Below, piece after piece: positions 1 to 11,184 of a stretch of DNA of 64,000 nucleotides. A program made the translations under genes and the position numbers. Below the pieces are notes generated by a model. That model searched no databases. It had not been told where the DNA came from and saw only the letters and a list, made by a program, of their open reading frames with translations. Positions within the stretch are counted from its first letter, which is position 1. Every line of letters begins with the position of its first letter. The stretch is from Prostheceraeus crozeri (taxonomy: Eukaryota > Platyhelminthes > Polycladida > Euryleptidae): positions 82,257-146,256 of the forward strand of contig CAJQUW010007491.1 in the NCBI GenBank assembly GCA_907163375.1. The letters are read 5' to 3'.

Positions 1-12
1 ACTGATATAAAA

Positions 13-3000
13 GTGAAAAAAATATTTGATGATTATTCACATTCGGAACATAAAAAAGTTTTCAATAGTGAAGATTTTTTTGGGGAAATCGAAGGTTCTA
101 GTACTTCGCCCGAAACAGATATAAGATATTTATTCAATGAAACTGACGAAACCGACGAAGGTGTAACAGATATAAAATATTTATTTGATGGATCTGTTGA
201 ACATAATGAAACCGATGAAACTTTTTATGAAGTATTAGCAAACTTCTATAATATATTCAAGAAATCTTTTTCAAATGTTATATGAATGTAGAAGTACTTC
301 ATACAAAAACTGGATCCGATGGAATGACTGAAGAAATAGTACAAGGACATTTTACACAGACATAAGAAATTCATAATGTAAATGATATACAACCCATATT
401 TGAAACAATGATAAATAAATTAAAAAAAGCTATAACTGAAGCTCGGTTGCGTGAATCTGGTTGGAGATTTATTGCAATACCATCTAAGAAAATAGTAATT
501 GACAGATATAAAAATAATACTGGTGGTAGTTACATACCCCTTCCTTTCAGTTCTTCACAAATAATCAACATACAGAATGAAGATGAATATTGTTTTCTGT
601 GGAGTGTTATAGCACATTTACATCCTGCAAAATATCACAAAGAAAGACTAAGTCATTATAATAAAGAAGAATATATAAATGAATTTGATCTCTGATGGCT
701 TAGATGAATTTCCATGATTATAATAGGTTAATAAAGTTTCATAAAAAGAATAAAAATTTAATAGAAGTAAATGTTTTTGAATTAAATGTGAATTATGTTT
801 CTATTGGTGATATTACTCCCTTATATCCCGGAGATATTGAAGTTAATAACATTGTTTATAACAACTTAAAAGAATTTCATTTGAATAACAAAAATTTTTG
901 TCAAACAGAAATAGTATACAATGAAAGAGGAAATTACATGCATCATAATATTATTTACAAAGGAAATGTAATATGTACTGAAAAATATGAAATTATAAAA
1001 ACATTAACACCAATAATAACTAATCATAATAATTATAAAGGATGTGGATTTCCCTATGAGTACGAAACTGAGCGTTCGTCTCTATTGTCAGAATACATAC
1101 ATAAGTTAAAGATGTTACCGAAACTATATAAAATACAATATCAACAAAAATATCAACAAGAAGTAACTACATTAGAATGCAAATATATTGAAGACCAATG
1201 GAATCAAGAAGATAAAGAATATTTAAAATTATCATACATAGTCTACAACAATGTAATTCTCAATTTGATGAACTAGAATGCCATCCAAAAAATATACAAC
1301 AATATAAAGAACACTGTCAACAAAAAATCTACAAGCATATCATATGGGTATAAATATGTTAAGTAAGGAATATCATGAACAATATGAAGAACAATGTCGA
1401 AAACAATATGAAGAACAATTTCAAAAAAAAATATCAAGAATAATATCAAGAACAGTTAGAAATATTACAACAGGAATATCAACAAAAGTTAAAAATGTTA
1501 AAGCAGCAGTACTATATTATCAAGGTCATTACATATTGTGTAAAGATATTTCTATATTTACAAAAACTTCAGATAATGCTAATTTTCCCTGTCTCCAATG
1601 TATGACGAGCTTTAGAACTAAAGAAGAAATGAATAGACATTTGGAGAATTGTCAACAAAATGAAGCAGTTAAAAATACTTTTACTAAAGAAGATTATTTA
1701 GTATATAATAAATGGTATTACAAAAATAAAGTACCCTTTATTATATATTGTGATTTTGAAGCATATAATGTTAACATGACACAAAGTTCTGGTAAGCATT
1801 TGCTTGAACAAAAACCATTATGTTGGATAATGTACATTCATTCAAATTATCCTGAATTATTTAAATCAGAATATTATCAATACTATGGTGAAGATAGTTC
1901 AGAAATGTTTGCAAAGAAAACAGCTAATTACAAAAACATTTTTCACAATTGCTTAAAACAAATAAACCAATGCTTCCATTAACGTATGACCAATTACCAC
2001 AATTTGATAATGAAAAAAATTGTTATTACTGTGGAAAAGAATTTACAACTTATAAAGTAGAAGATCATGATCATCTAAATGGATTATATAGAGGTGCAGC
2101 ACATAATTCTTGTAATCTTAATGCTAATAAATTTAGATATAACTTTGTACCTTCATATTATTTTGCAATGGTTCTAAATATGATTTCCATTTAATAATAA
2201 AAGATCTATTCTCATCTGAAAAATTACAACAGCTAAGAACAAACGTACTATGTAAAACAGAAGAAGAATATTTTTCAATGCAATTTGGTTGTATTAGAAT
2301 ATTAGATGCATTTAGATTTTTTAATCCTTATTCATTATAGGTCATGGGAATAACTTTGAAACCTGAACAATGTAAAATATTAAATAAATATAATTTAAAA
2401 CCTTTAAAAGGTATTATTCCCTACGAATATTGAACTGGAGATATAAATAGAATAAATGAAATAATGCAGGAAATTCAACTTTCTTCACGTGATAAATTTA
2501 AATCAACATTAAAACAATCACAGCTATCTGAAGAAGATTATGCAGAAGATGAAAAGATTTGGAAAGAGTTGAATTGTAGAAGAATGTATGATTATACAAT
2601 GAAATATCTTTAGATAAATGTATTAATCCTTGCTGATCTTTTTGAAAACTTTCGTAACATGTGTGTAGAATATTACGGAATAGATCCATGTTATTGTTAT
2701 TCTACATCAGGATTAACATGGTTAGCAAGGTTGAAACATACAAATGTTAAACTTAAATATTATAAAGAAAGTTCTTATGATAAATTATTATTTTTAGTAT
2801 CTGGAATTAGAGGTGGTGTTTTATCTGTTCTAGGTAATGGATATGTTAAATGTTATAATAAGAAAGTAAATCCTGATGATTATGGAATACATAAACCTTT
2901 ATCTCCAGAAGAAAGCGATCAATTTATAAAATTGATTAATCAAAATATAGAAGGACTTATATCAAATGAAGAGAGTCAAGCAGCAGTTGATGAATTCATG

Positions 3001-3862
3001 AGAGAAAACCATTTGTTATATTATGATTTTAATAGCTTATATTCTTATTGCATGATACAAGAATTACCAACAGGTGAAATGGAATGGCGTACCATTCTTG
3101 AATACGAACCTACATTAGATGGTGAAAATAATTATGGTTGTATATATGAAGTTGATGTAGCATACCCTGATTATATATATCCTTTCTGTCCCGAAAACAA
3201 AATTCCCAATATAGAAGATTTTTCAGATTATCAAAAATCTTTAATTCCTAAGAAATACAGGCCAACAAAAAAACTTATGTTAACACAAAGTAATAAAGGA
3301 AAGTATGTTGTTGAAGGAAGAATGCTAGATTGGTATTTAGATCATGGAATGATTCCTTTTAAAATTCACCGGAAACTAGTGTATAGAAAATCTAAGTGGT
3401 TAAAAAATTATATAGAGTTCAATATTGAAAAACGTAAAATAGCTAAAAGAAATAAAGATGATTTTGGAAACGAGTTCTTTGAATTAATGAATAATGCATT
3501 TTATGGTAAGACTTTAGAAAATGTGCGTAATAGACAAAATATTGAAATAGTTTATGATAAAGATAGATTTCAAAATTTAACAAGGAAACCTACATACAAA
3601 AGAACTACTAGATTCAGTGATGAACTATGTGCAGTGCATCTAAGACGAAACATTATAAGACATGATGAGTTTAATTTTATAGGATTCACTATATCGGAAT
3701 TAGCTAAACTATTTATGTATAAATTTATATATGATTATTTAGCACCTGCTTATGGCGAAAACTATAAATTACACTTTACAGAAACTGATAGCGTTTTCTT
3801 AGAATCAACAATAACGTATAATTCTTCACTTGATGAAGAAATTAATAAAATAAAAAATATCA
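13..3862 (+). pseudogene. Protein-primed family B DNA polymerase (old family A copy), interrupted
   Basis: Remains of the Polinton replicative polymerase, which copies the linear element from a terminal protein. Visible in order: the N-terminal block with an INI.NEDEYCFLWS-type signature (about 570-620), a Cys2-His2 finger (about 1590-1650), the exonuclease I block YCDFEAY (about 1745), a CYYCG...DHDHLNGLYRGAAH zinc/HNH-like block (about 2020-2120), the palm motif YDFNSLYS (about 3020), the KxxNxxYG-type motif LMNNAFYGKT (about 3485) and the ETDSVF form of motif C (about 3780). Its last part continues beyond the insertion at 42188. It is a fossil with several breaks; host codon usage was not assessed. 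Confidence 0.85.
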
Positions 3863-3868
3863 TTCATC
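3863..3868. repeat. Target-site duplication, left copy (TTCATC)
   Basis: TTCATC directly precedes the AGTAATGGG terminus at 3869. The same hexamer directly follows the other terminus, at 42188-42193. Six-base duplications and AG...CT ends are the hallmark of Polinton integration. The duplication is perfect, which points to a young insertion. Confidence 0.92.
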
Positions 3869-4412
3869 AGTAATGGGCAAAAGACCGTTCCAGGACACCA
3901 TAAAATTCAAAAAAATAGTATCTTTAAAAACGACATAAATTCATGAATTTAGTCCTTTTTTCAGGTTTTTAAGACCTAAATACATGAATTTAGTCCATTC
4001 AAAAAGTACCATTTTTTCAAAAAATGACATTTTTAAAAACGACATAAATTCATGAATTTGGGCGTTTTTTAAAATACCCAATTTTCAAATTTTTCAAAAT
4101 CTCAAATTTGAGAATTACAATTTTCACCCCCAAAATCATGACCGTTCCAGGACACCGAAAATCATAAAAGTTAAGAATCTCAAATTTGAGATTAAGATCA
4201 TTTTTTTACTTTGAAAATCATGACCGTTCAAGGACACCGAAAAAATCATAAAAGTTAAGAATCTCAAAATTTGAGAATTACAATTTTCATTGCTTAAATC
4301 ATGACCGTTCAAGGACACCAAAAATCATAAAAGTTGAGAATTTCAAATTCATGAATTTTATCCATCTTTCAGGTTTTTAAAATATATCATGTGACTAATA
4401 ATATTTCTTTAA
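3869..4412. repeat. Left terminal inverted repeat, copy 1
   Basis: AT-rich terminal repeat of about 540 bp matching the complement of 22945-23487 and 41645-42187. It contains four boxes resembling ACCGTTC(C/A)AGGACACC: one near the tip (about 3883) and three spaced about 81 bases apart (4138, 4219, 4301). Each of those three is followed by AAATCATAAAAGTT. It also holds palindromes such as CTCAAATTTGAG and TTCATGAA. In protein-primed elements the tips serve as replication origins and integrase substrates; that role here is inferred. Confidence 0.9.
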
Positions 4413-4710
4413 GAATGTAACACAATCTCTCACAATGCCTGTTATTGTTACTGCTTTGCACTCAGATGCTCACTCAATTGTAGAGAACATCTGCTTCTCG
4501 CATTTATGAATAAAAGGCATTTCAGTGTAAAGAGCTGTGACCTCCAACTCAAACATTTGAAAGGAAACAATGTATGAAAGAACAAACAGCTGCTACACCC
4601 ACTTGTTCATTTGTAAAGACGTGGCATATAATTGCAGCATGTAGGAAGTAAGACTTCATTTACAATTCCATTAATCATAACTAGTGACTGTTTTCTTTCC
4701 TTATTGCAAA

Positions 4711-5121
4711 ATGCCAAAACGTACTGCCGCAGAAGCTTTTTCGTTTTACATGCCGATTTTACTAAACTTAATTAAAGAAGAGCACAAGGAAACTGCGAAT
4801 AAATACTTTGAAGAGTGGAAGTTAGAAATTCAATCGAGAAAGAAGAACAAATTGGACTCTCAAAAACAAGTGGAGGATATTACAGTAAAAATAGAACAGT
4901 ATCTTAACACTACTACAATTCCTCAGTTCAATGTTACAAAAGAACATTTCATTACCATCGAAGATAGTGCTACTATGATTTCAAAACTGATTGCAAGTGA
5001 TAAAGTGCACCATGGGTCGTTGCTGAGAAGTGCTGCTTATCAAGGTTATGGATTTAAAAGAATTCTGGAATTGAGTGACAATAAAAAAAAACAGATTTGT
5101 GGTAAACTTGGAACTATTTAG
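4711..5121 (+). CDS. Unrecognised 136-residue protein in the extra segment
   Basis: Open frame from ATG MPKRTAAEAF to a TAG stop; an upstream in-frame GTG is less likely as start. I do not recognise the family. It is lysine- and glutamate-rich, probably mostly helical (the LIKEEHKETANKYFEEW stretch is amphipathic), with no signal peptide or membrane segment. It sits just inside the inverted repeat in a block absent from the other arm, so it may be cargo rather than a core virion or replication gene. A GTAAGT lies shortly downstream (5137), so it could also be an exon of a captured gene. The equivalent in copy 2 (24551-24995) is in noisy sequence. Confidence 0.45.
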   Translation: MPKRTAAEAFSFYMPILLNLIKEEHKETANKYFEEWKLEIQSRKKNKLDSQKQVEDITVKIEQYLNTTTIPQFNVTKEHFITIEDSATMISKLIASDKVHHGSLLRSAAYQGYGFKRILELSDNKKKQICGKLGTI

Positions 5122-5413
5122 AATTTCCTATAACGTAAGTTATTGTTATTTCTTGATGAACTTATCAGATCTAATTCTACCACACGTATTATTTTTAAAT
5201 TCATCAATGCCCATTAGTTTTGTTAGAAAACATTTATAAGAAATCAAAATTTATATAGAAAAATTGAATCAACCGACAACTATAGAAGAAATGAGGTTTG
5301 GTTCCCAAGATGAATGAACATTAACTGTGTTGTTTCACTTTTTAAGATATGTGCAATGTACATGCATATTTGATGTATACATATTTATGAAGACTTATTT
5401 ATAAGTAGTAACA
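5122..5413. other. Non-coding stretch, nothing recognised
   Basis: AT-rich sequence between the unrecognised ORF and the 144-bp tandem repeat. I see no gene or clear regulatory motif. The matching stretch in copy 2 is 25000-25305. Confidence 0.5.
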
Positions 5414-5912
5414 CATTTTGGATTATTTTGAAATGTAATTAAATTTCCTTTTGTTCTTCAGTCTACTACCATGAGACTGCTATTGTATAGATCTATATTT
5501 CAGTATGTAACATAATCTTTGATATTTAAGAATGATTCATGGAACTTAGTAGTATTGCATTTTGGATTATTTTGAAATGTAATTAAATTTCCTTTTGTTC
5601 TCCAGTCTACTACCATGAGACTGCTATTGTATAGATCTATATTTCAGTATGTAACATAATCTTTGATATTTAAGAATGATTCATGGAACTTAGTAGTATT
5701 GCATTTTGGATTATTTTGAAATGTAATTAAATTTTCTTTTGTTCTCCAGTCTCATGGTAGTAGACTGCTATTGTATAGATCTATATTTCAGTATGTAACA
5801 TAATGTTTGGTATTTAAGAATGATTCATGGAACTTAGTAGTATTGCATTTTGGATTATTTTGAAATGTAATTAAATTTCCTTTTGTTCTCCAGTCTACTG
5901 ATAGTAGACTGA
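5414..5912. repeat. 144-bp tandem repeat, about 3.5 units
   Basis: Units begin with CATTTTGGATTATTTTGAAA at 5414, 5558, 5702 and 5846, exactly 144 bases apart. Each carries a segment between CAGTC and GACTG (5459-5479 in unit 1). In unit 3 (5747-5767) that 21-base segment is the exact reverse complement of the one in units 1 and 2. In unit 4 it is a perfect hairpin, stem CAGTCTACT/AGTAGACTG with loop GAT. The same arrangement recurs in copy 2 (25310-25835). Confidence 0.9.
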
Positions 5913-6042
5913 CATTGTACAATTGTGTGATAAGATCAATTGTTGTATTATTATATTTGATGCAAAATACACTGCCGTTGTTTTCATTTTCCTGTACAAG
6001 AAGTAGACATTATTACAGTTATTGGAATTTATTTCATTTAAA

Positions 6043-6291
6043 ATGAATGATGAAAATCCGACAGTTATACTGAGTAATATAGGTGATATATTACCTCAGG
6101 TTAATAACATGACTGAGTTCTTAGAAATATACGACAAACAAACAACTACGTATTTCGATTTAAATAGCATTTCAGAAGATTGTTTTCAAAATATTTATTC
6201 AAAATATTTCTTTAAAAAATGGAAGAAACAAAAATGGAAGAAACCGCAAGAATATATCCTTCGTTATCATATGAACGTAGTTCTACTTTAA
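6043..6291 (+). pseudogene. Protease N-terminal-like fragment in left arm
   Basis: The open frame begins MNDENPTVIL. From about 6103 the product resembles the N-terminus of the element's own adenain-like protease at the other end (NNxxEFLxxYxxQTTTxFDL in both). The similarity stops after about 25 residues, and none of the catalytic region follows. It is best read as a duplicated gene start carried into the left arm by rearrangement of the subterminal repeats. It overlaps the start of the membrane gene in another frame. Confidence 0.5.
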
Positions 6292-6857
6292 TGGACATTG
6301 AAAAGATTAACATTGAAAAAATGAACATTGAAAAACACAAAGATAGAGTACGCTATATGAAAGATAAGGAATCTCAATTATTATTAAGATTAGAGCATTA
6401 TAAAAAATTAAGAAAGAGATGGACTAAAGTTAAGAATGTAACACAAGGAATTGGCATATTCTTAACAATAAGTTTAGGTGCTTTAACAATTGTTATATCT
6501 TCTGGTGTTTTAGTAATTCCAGTAGTTGCTACAGCTTTAACAGGTACGGGCGTTTTTGCAACTTCACTTGTTACAATGTTAGATAAATCTTTAATAACTA
6601 AGAAACGAAAATCATTAAAAACTAAGCATTTACATATTAAAGAAGTCTATGATAAACTACATTACTACTTTCAAAGAGTATGTGATGATAATGTTATTAC
6701 GTTAGATGAGATTGAAAAATTTGATCAAATAGCTAATAAAGCTAATAAAACGCCATTTCATTTAAAGTCCGAAAAAGTTGATGATAAGAATAAACAGGAT
6801 GGCAAAATTTCTAGTGATGGCAAAATTTCTAATGAAGAAAATGACAAAATTTTTTAG
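6219..6857 (+). CDS. Family A membrane protein with hydrophobic hairpin
   Basis: Open frame of 212 residues. The N-terminal third is charged with short repeats (KINIEKMNIEKHK) and probably coiled (about residues 25-70). A long hydrophobic, glycine-containing stretch (about 77-125, ISLGALTIVISSG and PVVATALTGTGVFA) could form two membrane spans, and a charged helical C-terminus follows. I do not assign it to a named family. Its place at the head of the plus-strand structural block suggests a virion or membrane-interacting role. A shorter relative survives in the older copy (43382-43740, minus) and a noisy one at 26140-26800. Confidence 0.6.
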   Translation: MEETKMEETARIYPSLSYERSSTLMDIEKINIEKMNIEKHKDRVRYMKDKESQLLLRLEHYKKLRKRWTKVKNVTQGIGIFLTISLGALTIVISSGVLVIPVVATALTGTGVFATSLVTMLDKSLITKKRKSLKTKHLHIKEVYDKLHYYFQRVCDDNVITLDEIEKFDQIANKANKTPFHLKSEKVDDKNKQDGKISSDGKISNEENDKIF

Positions 6858-7019
6858 AAGAGCTAAAAACTTTAAGCGAAAATTTAAGCAAAACTTTATT
6901 AAACAAAACTTAAAGCGAAAAGATGTCAAACAACAAAGCAATAAAAAAATAATTTGTTCAGTAAAATGTTTTTGCTGTATTCCAATGTTACCACAAAATT
7001 CAAATATTATATTTTAAAA

Positions 7020-7842
7020 ATGGATAAAATTAAAGCTGATAATTTTAAAAGAATAAAACAATTAGAAGAGTTAATAAAACAAAGAAATATTATGAAAGAA
7101 AATCATCTTCAACATAGAATGATAAAAGCTGGTATTCAATCTGATATGTTTCAACAAATGCAGCAAACCGAGCAAGTAAAAACTGATTTTGAGAAAACTA
7201 TGAAACCATTTAAAACTCTTGAAAAAGAAAGTACAAATAATGATAAACAAATTGATATAACAGATCCAGAGCACAAAACTATATTAGATGACTATGGATT
7301 ACTAGAATCAAACATTAATAAGAAATTACCAAAATCTATGCAATTTGAACATTCTATTTCATTTATAGATGGAAAAACAATACCTAGATTTTATCTCGGA
7401 CAAAAAGAAATATTTCCACAACCTTTTCGAGGTATAATTTTTTCACCAGATAAATCTCCTTTTAATTTAGATAGAAATTTTGTTAATCTTTTAAGAGGAG
7501 CAGATTTAAATAATTATGCTGTAGAAGATCTCATAAAATATAAAGCTATGTTAGACAGAGTTGGTGCAGTAAAATCTCTTAGACGTTATAAAACAATTAG
7601 AAAATTTATTATCAACGGGAGTTAAAGTAGGGAAAGGTTTATCTGAAAAACAGAAAACTGAAACAACTGTATTTTTACCAGATGATCCACAAGAATTACT
7701 AAATAGATTAAATATTTTAATATCTGCAATAAAAGAAGGACATAATTCTAGTTTCAATGAAATTCATGCTATATTGAAAAGACTGTTAGAAAAGAAGATT
7801 CTAAATGAAGAGGATTATAAAAGTATAACCGGACATCTCTGA
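7020..7842 (+). pseudogene. Family A middle-block protein (unknown, conserved in Polintons)
   Basis: Begins MDKIKADNFKR after the AT-rich start context TTTTAAAAATG. The N-terminus is a charged helix, followed by a segment with KTIPRFYLGQKE and a helical C-terminal half. By position between the membrane protein and penton, and by overall layout, it corresponds to the family B protein at 52950-53561. I infer a shared Polinton structural or assembly role without a named function. The end of the gene runs into a double hairpin (7831-7863). It carries a small number of breaks in this copy. Copy 2 is at 26974-27792. Confidence 0.5.
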
Positions 7843-7863
7843 TGTCCTCCGGGGCTTCACCCG
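7831..7863. repeat. Double hairpin at the end of the middle-block gene
   Basis: First stem GGACATC/GATGTCC with loop TCT; the second stem is clearer in copy 2 (27783-27814: GGGC/GCCC, loop TTC). The stop codon of the middle-block gene lies within the first hairpin. It is GC-rich against a very AT-rich background. Confidence 0.75.
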
Positions 7864-7947
7864 TAGCTGAAATATGTTGTTGTTTTTAATTTTTTATAAA
7901 AAAAATATTTCATAAAAAAATATTTATTTAATTTTTTTAGTTTAAAA

Positions 7948-8736
7948 ATGTGTTCAGCAGATTTAGACAAAATTAATAATCATTTAGAAAATTTGATAGA
8001 GATTTTGGGTTCATCAAAATTTAGTACGACGTTAAAAATTATAACAACTACTTCATCACACACTTGTAATTTAGAACCCATTCTACATTTGGAACAAAAT
8101 AAAAATTATCAAATTGCATTGACTAGTTTCTCCACATTTAACACTATTCAAAACGTTATCAAAGATGTGAATGATCAATTTAGATATTCTACTGATAAAG
8201 GCAAAACATGGAAAATACTAACTTTTCTTCCTGGTTCTTACGAAGTTGAAACAATATCAAATGAAATTAAGAGACATTTAGGTATATCATTTAAAGATAA
8301 GAAACAATTACATTTTGCAGTTGAACCGGCAGTTAATAAATTTTCTCTTACTTTAGACGAAAATCATCAAGTTGATTTTAATCATGATAGATCATTGTCA
8401 AAGCTATTAGGATTTAATAAACAAACCTATAGTCAAGGTTATCATTTAGGTGAGAAGATTCCAAAAATAACTGAAATAAATTCAATTGTTGTACATTGTG
8501 ACATTATTGAAGGAGGATATATAAATGGTAAATTATCAAATTTAATATTCAGTTTTCCAGCTTTTACTGTACCCATTGGTTATAGATTAAATGTAATTCC
8601 ACAAACATTAATATATTTTCCTATTACAAGAAAAACTATTAACAACATTGGCATTAGAATCACTGATGAAAAAGGACAAGAAATAAATTTTGGAGGTGAA
8701 GAGATTATGATAGATCTTTTGGTTCGGGAGGTATAA
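7948..8736 (+). CDS. Penton-like minor capsid protein
   Basis: The 262-residue product matches the Polinton penton/minor capsid pattern: an early YQIALTSFSTFNTI segment, a central FLPGSYEVETISNEI segment, SLSKLLGFN, then HCDIIEGGYINGK and a C-terminal IGIRITDEKGQEINFGGE strand. In this family the protein forms the five-fold vertex as a single jelly roll. It begins at ATG in the TTTAAAAATG context. The last codons and stop lie in the first of three tandem hairpins (8726-8784). It looks whole in this copy. Copy 2 is at 27901-28690. Confidence 0.85.
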   Translation: MCSADLDKINNHLENLIEILGSSKFSTTLKIITTTSSHTCNLEPILHLEQNKNYQIALTSFSTFNTIQNVIKDVNDQFRYSTDKGKTWKILTFLPGSYEVETISNEIKRHLGISFKDKKQLHFAVEPAVNKFSLTLDENHQVDFNHDRSLSKLLGFNKQTYSQGYHLGEKIPKITEINSIVVHCDIIEGGYINGKLSNLIFSFPAFTVPIGYRLNVIPQTLIYFPITRKTINNIGIRITDEKGQEINFGGEEIMIDLLVREV

Positions 8737-8784
8737 CCTCCCGTTCGGGAGGTATAAACTCCCGTTCGGGAGGTATAAACTCCC
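8726..8784. repeat. Three tandem hairpins at the penton stop codon
   Basis: Three units 21 bases apart: GGGAGGT/ACCTCCC with loop ATA (8726-8742), then two close variants (8747-8763 and 8768-8784), joined by GTTC. The penton stop TAA falls in the loop region of the first hairpin. In copy 2 the array is at about 28677-28735. Confidence 0.85.
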
Positions 8785-8864
8785 ACGCGAAGCTAGAGAA
8801 GTTTAATTTTCTTCTTCTTCTTTAAAAACAAAAATAAAATAAAAATAAATTTTTTTATTAAAAA

Positions 8865-9631
8865 ATGAGTGAACTACCTCCATTTAATAAAAAAAAACTT
8901 AAATTTAATCATCATCCAAATTTATCTAATAAAGTTTTGTCAGTTATTTGTGGTAGATCACGATGTGGAAAAACATATCTATTATTCAAAATTTTAACGA
9001 CTCCAAATTTTTTGGATTATAACAATCTTATAATTTATACAACAACGGCAGAACAACCCGTCTATCAATTTTTAAAATATGGATTTGAAAATAATCTTAA
9101 AAAACAGCAATTGCTTCATTATTCAAAGAATATGAAAAATCTGAAGATGAAGAAGAAATAAGTTCGTGGTGTGAAGAAGCAGCAAAAAATAATCAGTTAG
9201 TAGAATCTAATAAAAATAACCATATAAAGATACAATTAATAGATGATAGTGGTAATATGCAAGATCCTAGTAAACTAGATAAAACAATGAAACATTGTGT
9301 AATTTTTGATGATTGTGTTAATGATAGAAATCAGTCAGTTCAGAGAAATTATTTCACAAGAGGTAGACATAATAACTGTAGTGTATTTTATTTAACACAA
9401 AGTATGTATTCATTAGACGGAAGTGTTATTAGAAAGAATGCAAATATATTTATACTATTTGAAATAAATGCAAGAAACTTAAGTGATTTGTTAAGAGATT
9501 TATGCGTAAGAAATAAAGATGAATTTAAACAATCGTGTAACAATGCTTGGTCAAAAGATTATGGCTTCATTACAATTAATATTGATAAAAAAATTCATGA
9601 AAGAGTTATCGAAAATATTTTCGCGGAGTGA
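8865..9631 (+). pseudogene. A32/FtsK-HerA type packaging ATPase, copy 1
   Basis: DNA-packaging ATPase that would load the element's genome into the capsid. Seen: a start in the TTATTAAAAAATG context, a P-loop near residue 30, a Walker-B-like FDDCVND, and the TQSMYSLDG sensor-type segment near the C-terminus. It lies between penton and PolB, tail to tail with PolB. The gene is interrupted in this copy. The better reading of the P-loop (GRSGCGKT) is at 28816. Confidence 0.85.
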
Positions 9632-11184
9632 TAAAAATATACAAATATAGTGTTACAATATTTTTTTTTATTTTATATATATATCAAATTTGTCTATCTT
9701 AGAAATTAGAAAATTAAGAAGGTTCAGTAGTTATTCCATCAGGTAAAATTTTTCTTTTATCATCAAATGGATCTAATGCTAATTTATGTTCTTCTTTTAA
9801 ATACATGTTATGTTTTTTTGAATTAAGTCTATAATTACATGCTGTTTTTATTTCATTATTAAATAATACATTTTTATAATCTTGAAATGTTATTTGATTA
9901 GCCACTGATGCCTTTGAAATTCCTTTTAATGTTTTATGTGTTTTAATATTATTAGTTGTATCATAACAGTAACATTTAGATTTTAAAAATATAGCTTCTG
10001 TTATGAAATCTTCATTTCCTTCTAATTCATCTTTTACTTTACATAAATCAGAAGGATGAATGATATCTTTTATTTTATCTATTTCTTCATCAAGTGTAGA
10101 ATTATACGGTATTGTTAATTCTAAGAAAACAGAATCGGTATCTGTAAAGTGTAATTTATAGTTTTTGCCATAAGCAGGTGCTAAATAATCATATATAAAT
10201 CTATACATAAATAGTTTAGCTAATTCTAATATAGTGAAACCAATAAAATTAAACTTATCATGTTTTACCCTAATTCGACGTAAATGTACAGCACATAGTT
10301 CATCACTAAATCTAGTAGTTCTTTTATATGTAGGTTTCCTTGTTAAATTTTGAAATCTATCTTTATCAGAAACTATTTCAATATTTTGTCTATTACGCAC
10401 ATTTTCTAAAGTCTTACCATAAAATGCATTATTCATTAATTTGAAGAACACGTTTCCAAAATCATCTTTATTTCTTTTAGCTATTTTACGTTTTTCAATA
10501 TTGAACTCTATATAATTTTTTAACCACCTAGATTTTCTATACTCTAGTTTTCGATGTATTTTGGTGAGAATCATTCCATGATCTAAATACCAATCTAGCA
10601 TTCTTCCTTCAACAACATACTTTCCTTTATTGCTTTGTGTTAACATAAGTTTTTTTGTTGGTCTATATTTCTTAGGAATTAAAGATTTTTGATAATCTGA
10701 AAAATCTTCTATATTAGGAATTTTGTTTTCGGGACAGAAAGGAAAATATTTTGTTTTATCTTTTATATAATCAGGGTATACTAAATCAACTTCATATACA
10801 TAACCAAAATTATTTTCACCATCATATGTTCTTTGATAATCTAGATTATTACACCATGACATTTCACCTGTTGGTAATTCTTGTATCATGCAAGAAGAAT
10901 ATAAGCTATTAAAATCATAATATAAACAAATAGTTTTCTCTCATGAATTCATCAATTGCTTTTTCACGTTCTACTCCTTCTCGTTTCGTTCGAAAAATTT
11001 CTAATATTTTTTCTTTTTCTTCTGGAGATAAAGGTTTCATTATTCCATATTCTTGTGGATTTACTTTCTTATTATAACATTTAACATATCTATTACCTAA
11101 AACTGATGAAACTCCACCTCTAATTCCAGATTCAAAAAATAATAATTTATCATATGTATTTTCTTTATAATGTTTAAGTTTAAC

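Larger units (their letters stand above)
1..3868 (+). mobile_element. Older family A Polinton, left part (PolB side)
   Basis: Decayed Polinton/Maverick-type element cut by the left window edge; its remaining part lies at 42188-44310, beyond the younger insertion. The visible content here is the PolB gene read on plus. Protein-level similarity to the younger family A PolB (9714-14287, minus) is high through all conserved blocks, so this is an older member of the same family. It is clearly broken, with on the order of ten or more interruptions. It lacks two of the in-frame hairpin insertions seen in the younger copy, which makes it a useful empty-site reference. Confidence 0.85.
4413..6215. other. 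1.8-kb extra segment between inverted repeat and membrane gene
   Basis: The segment is bounded by a 12-base direct repeat ATATTTCTTTAA (4401-4412 and 6204-6215). In the right arm the complement of the inverted repeat runs straight through this 12-mer into an inverted copy of the start of the membrane gene, with no extra segment. The left arm therefore gained, or the right arm lost, a block by recombination at the 12-mer. Contents: an unrecognised ORF (4711-5121), a 144-bp tandem repeat and a protease-like N-terminal fragment. Confidence 0.65.

Noticed and set aside
4136-4321. 61-codon frame in the inverted repeat (also at 23036 and 41735)
   Set aside because: It consists of the terminal tandem motif translated; present only because the inverted repeat is copied.
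5414-5912. Regularly spaced repeats as a possible CRISPR array
   Set aside because: The 144-bp units are repeated whole, without unique spacers, in a eukaryotic element.
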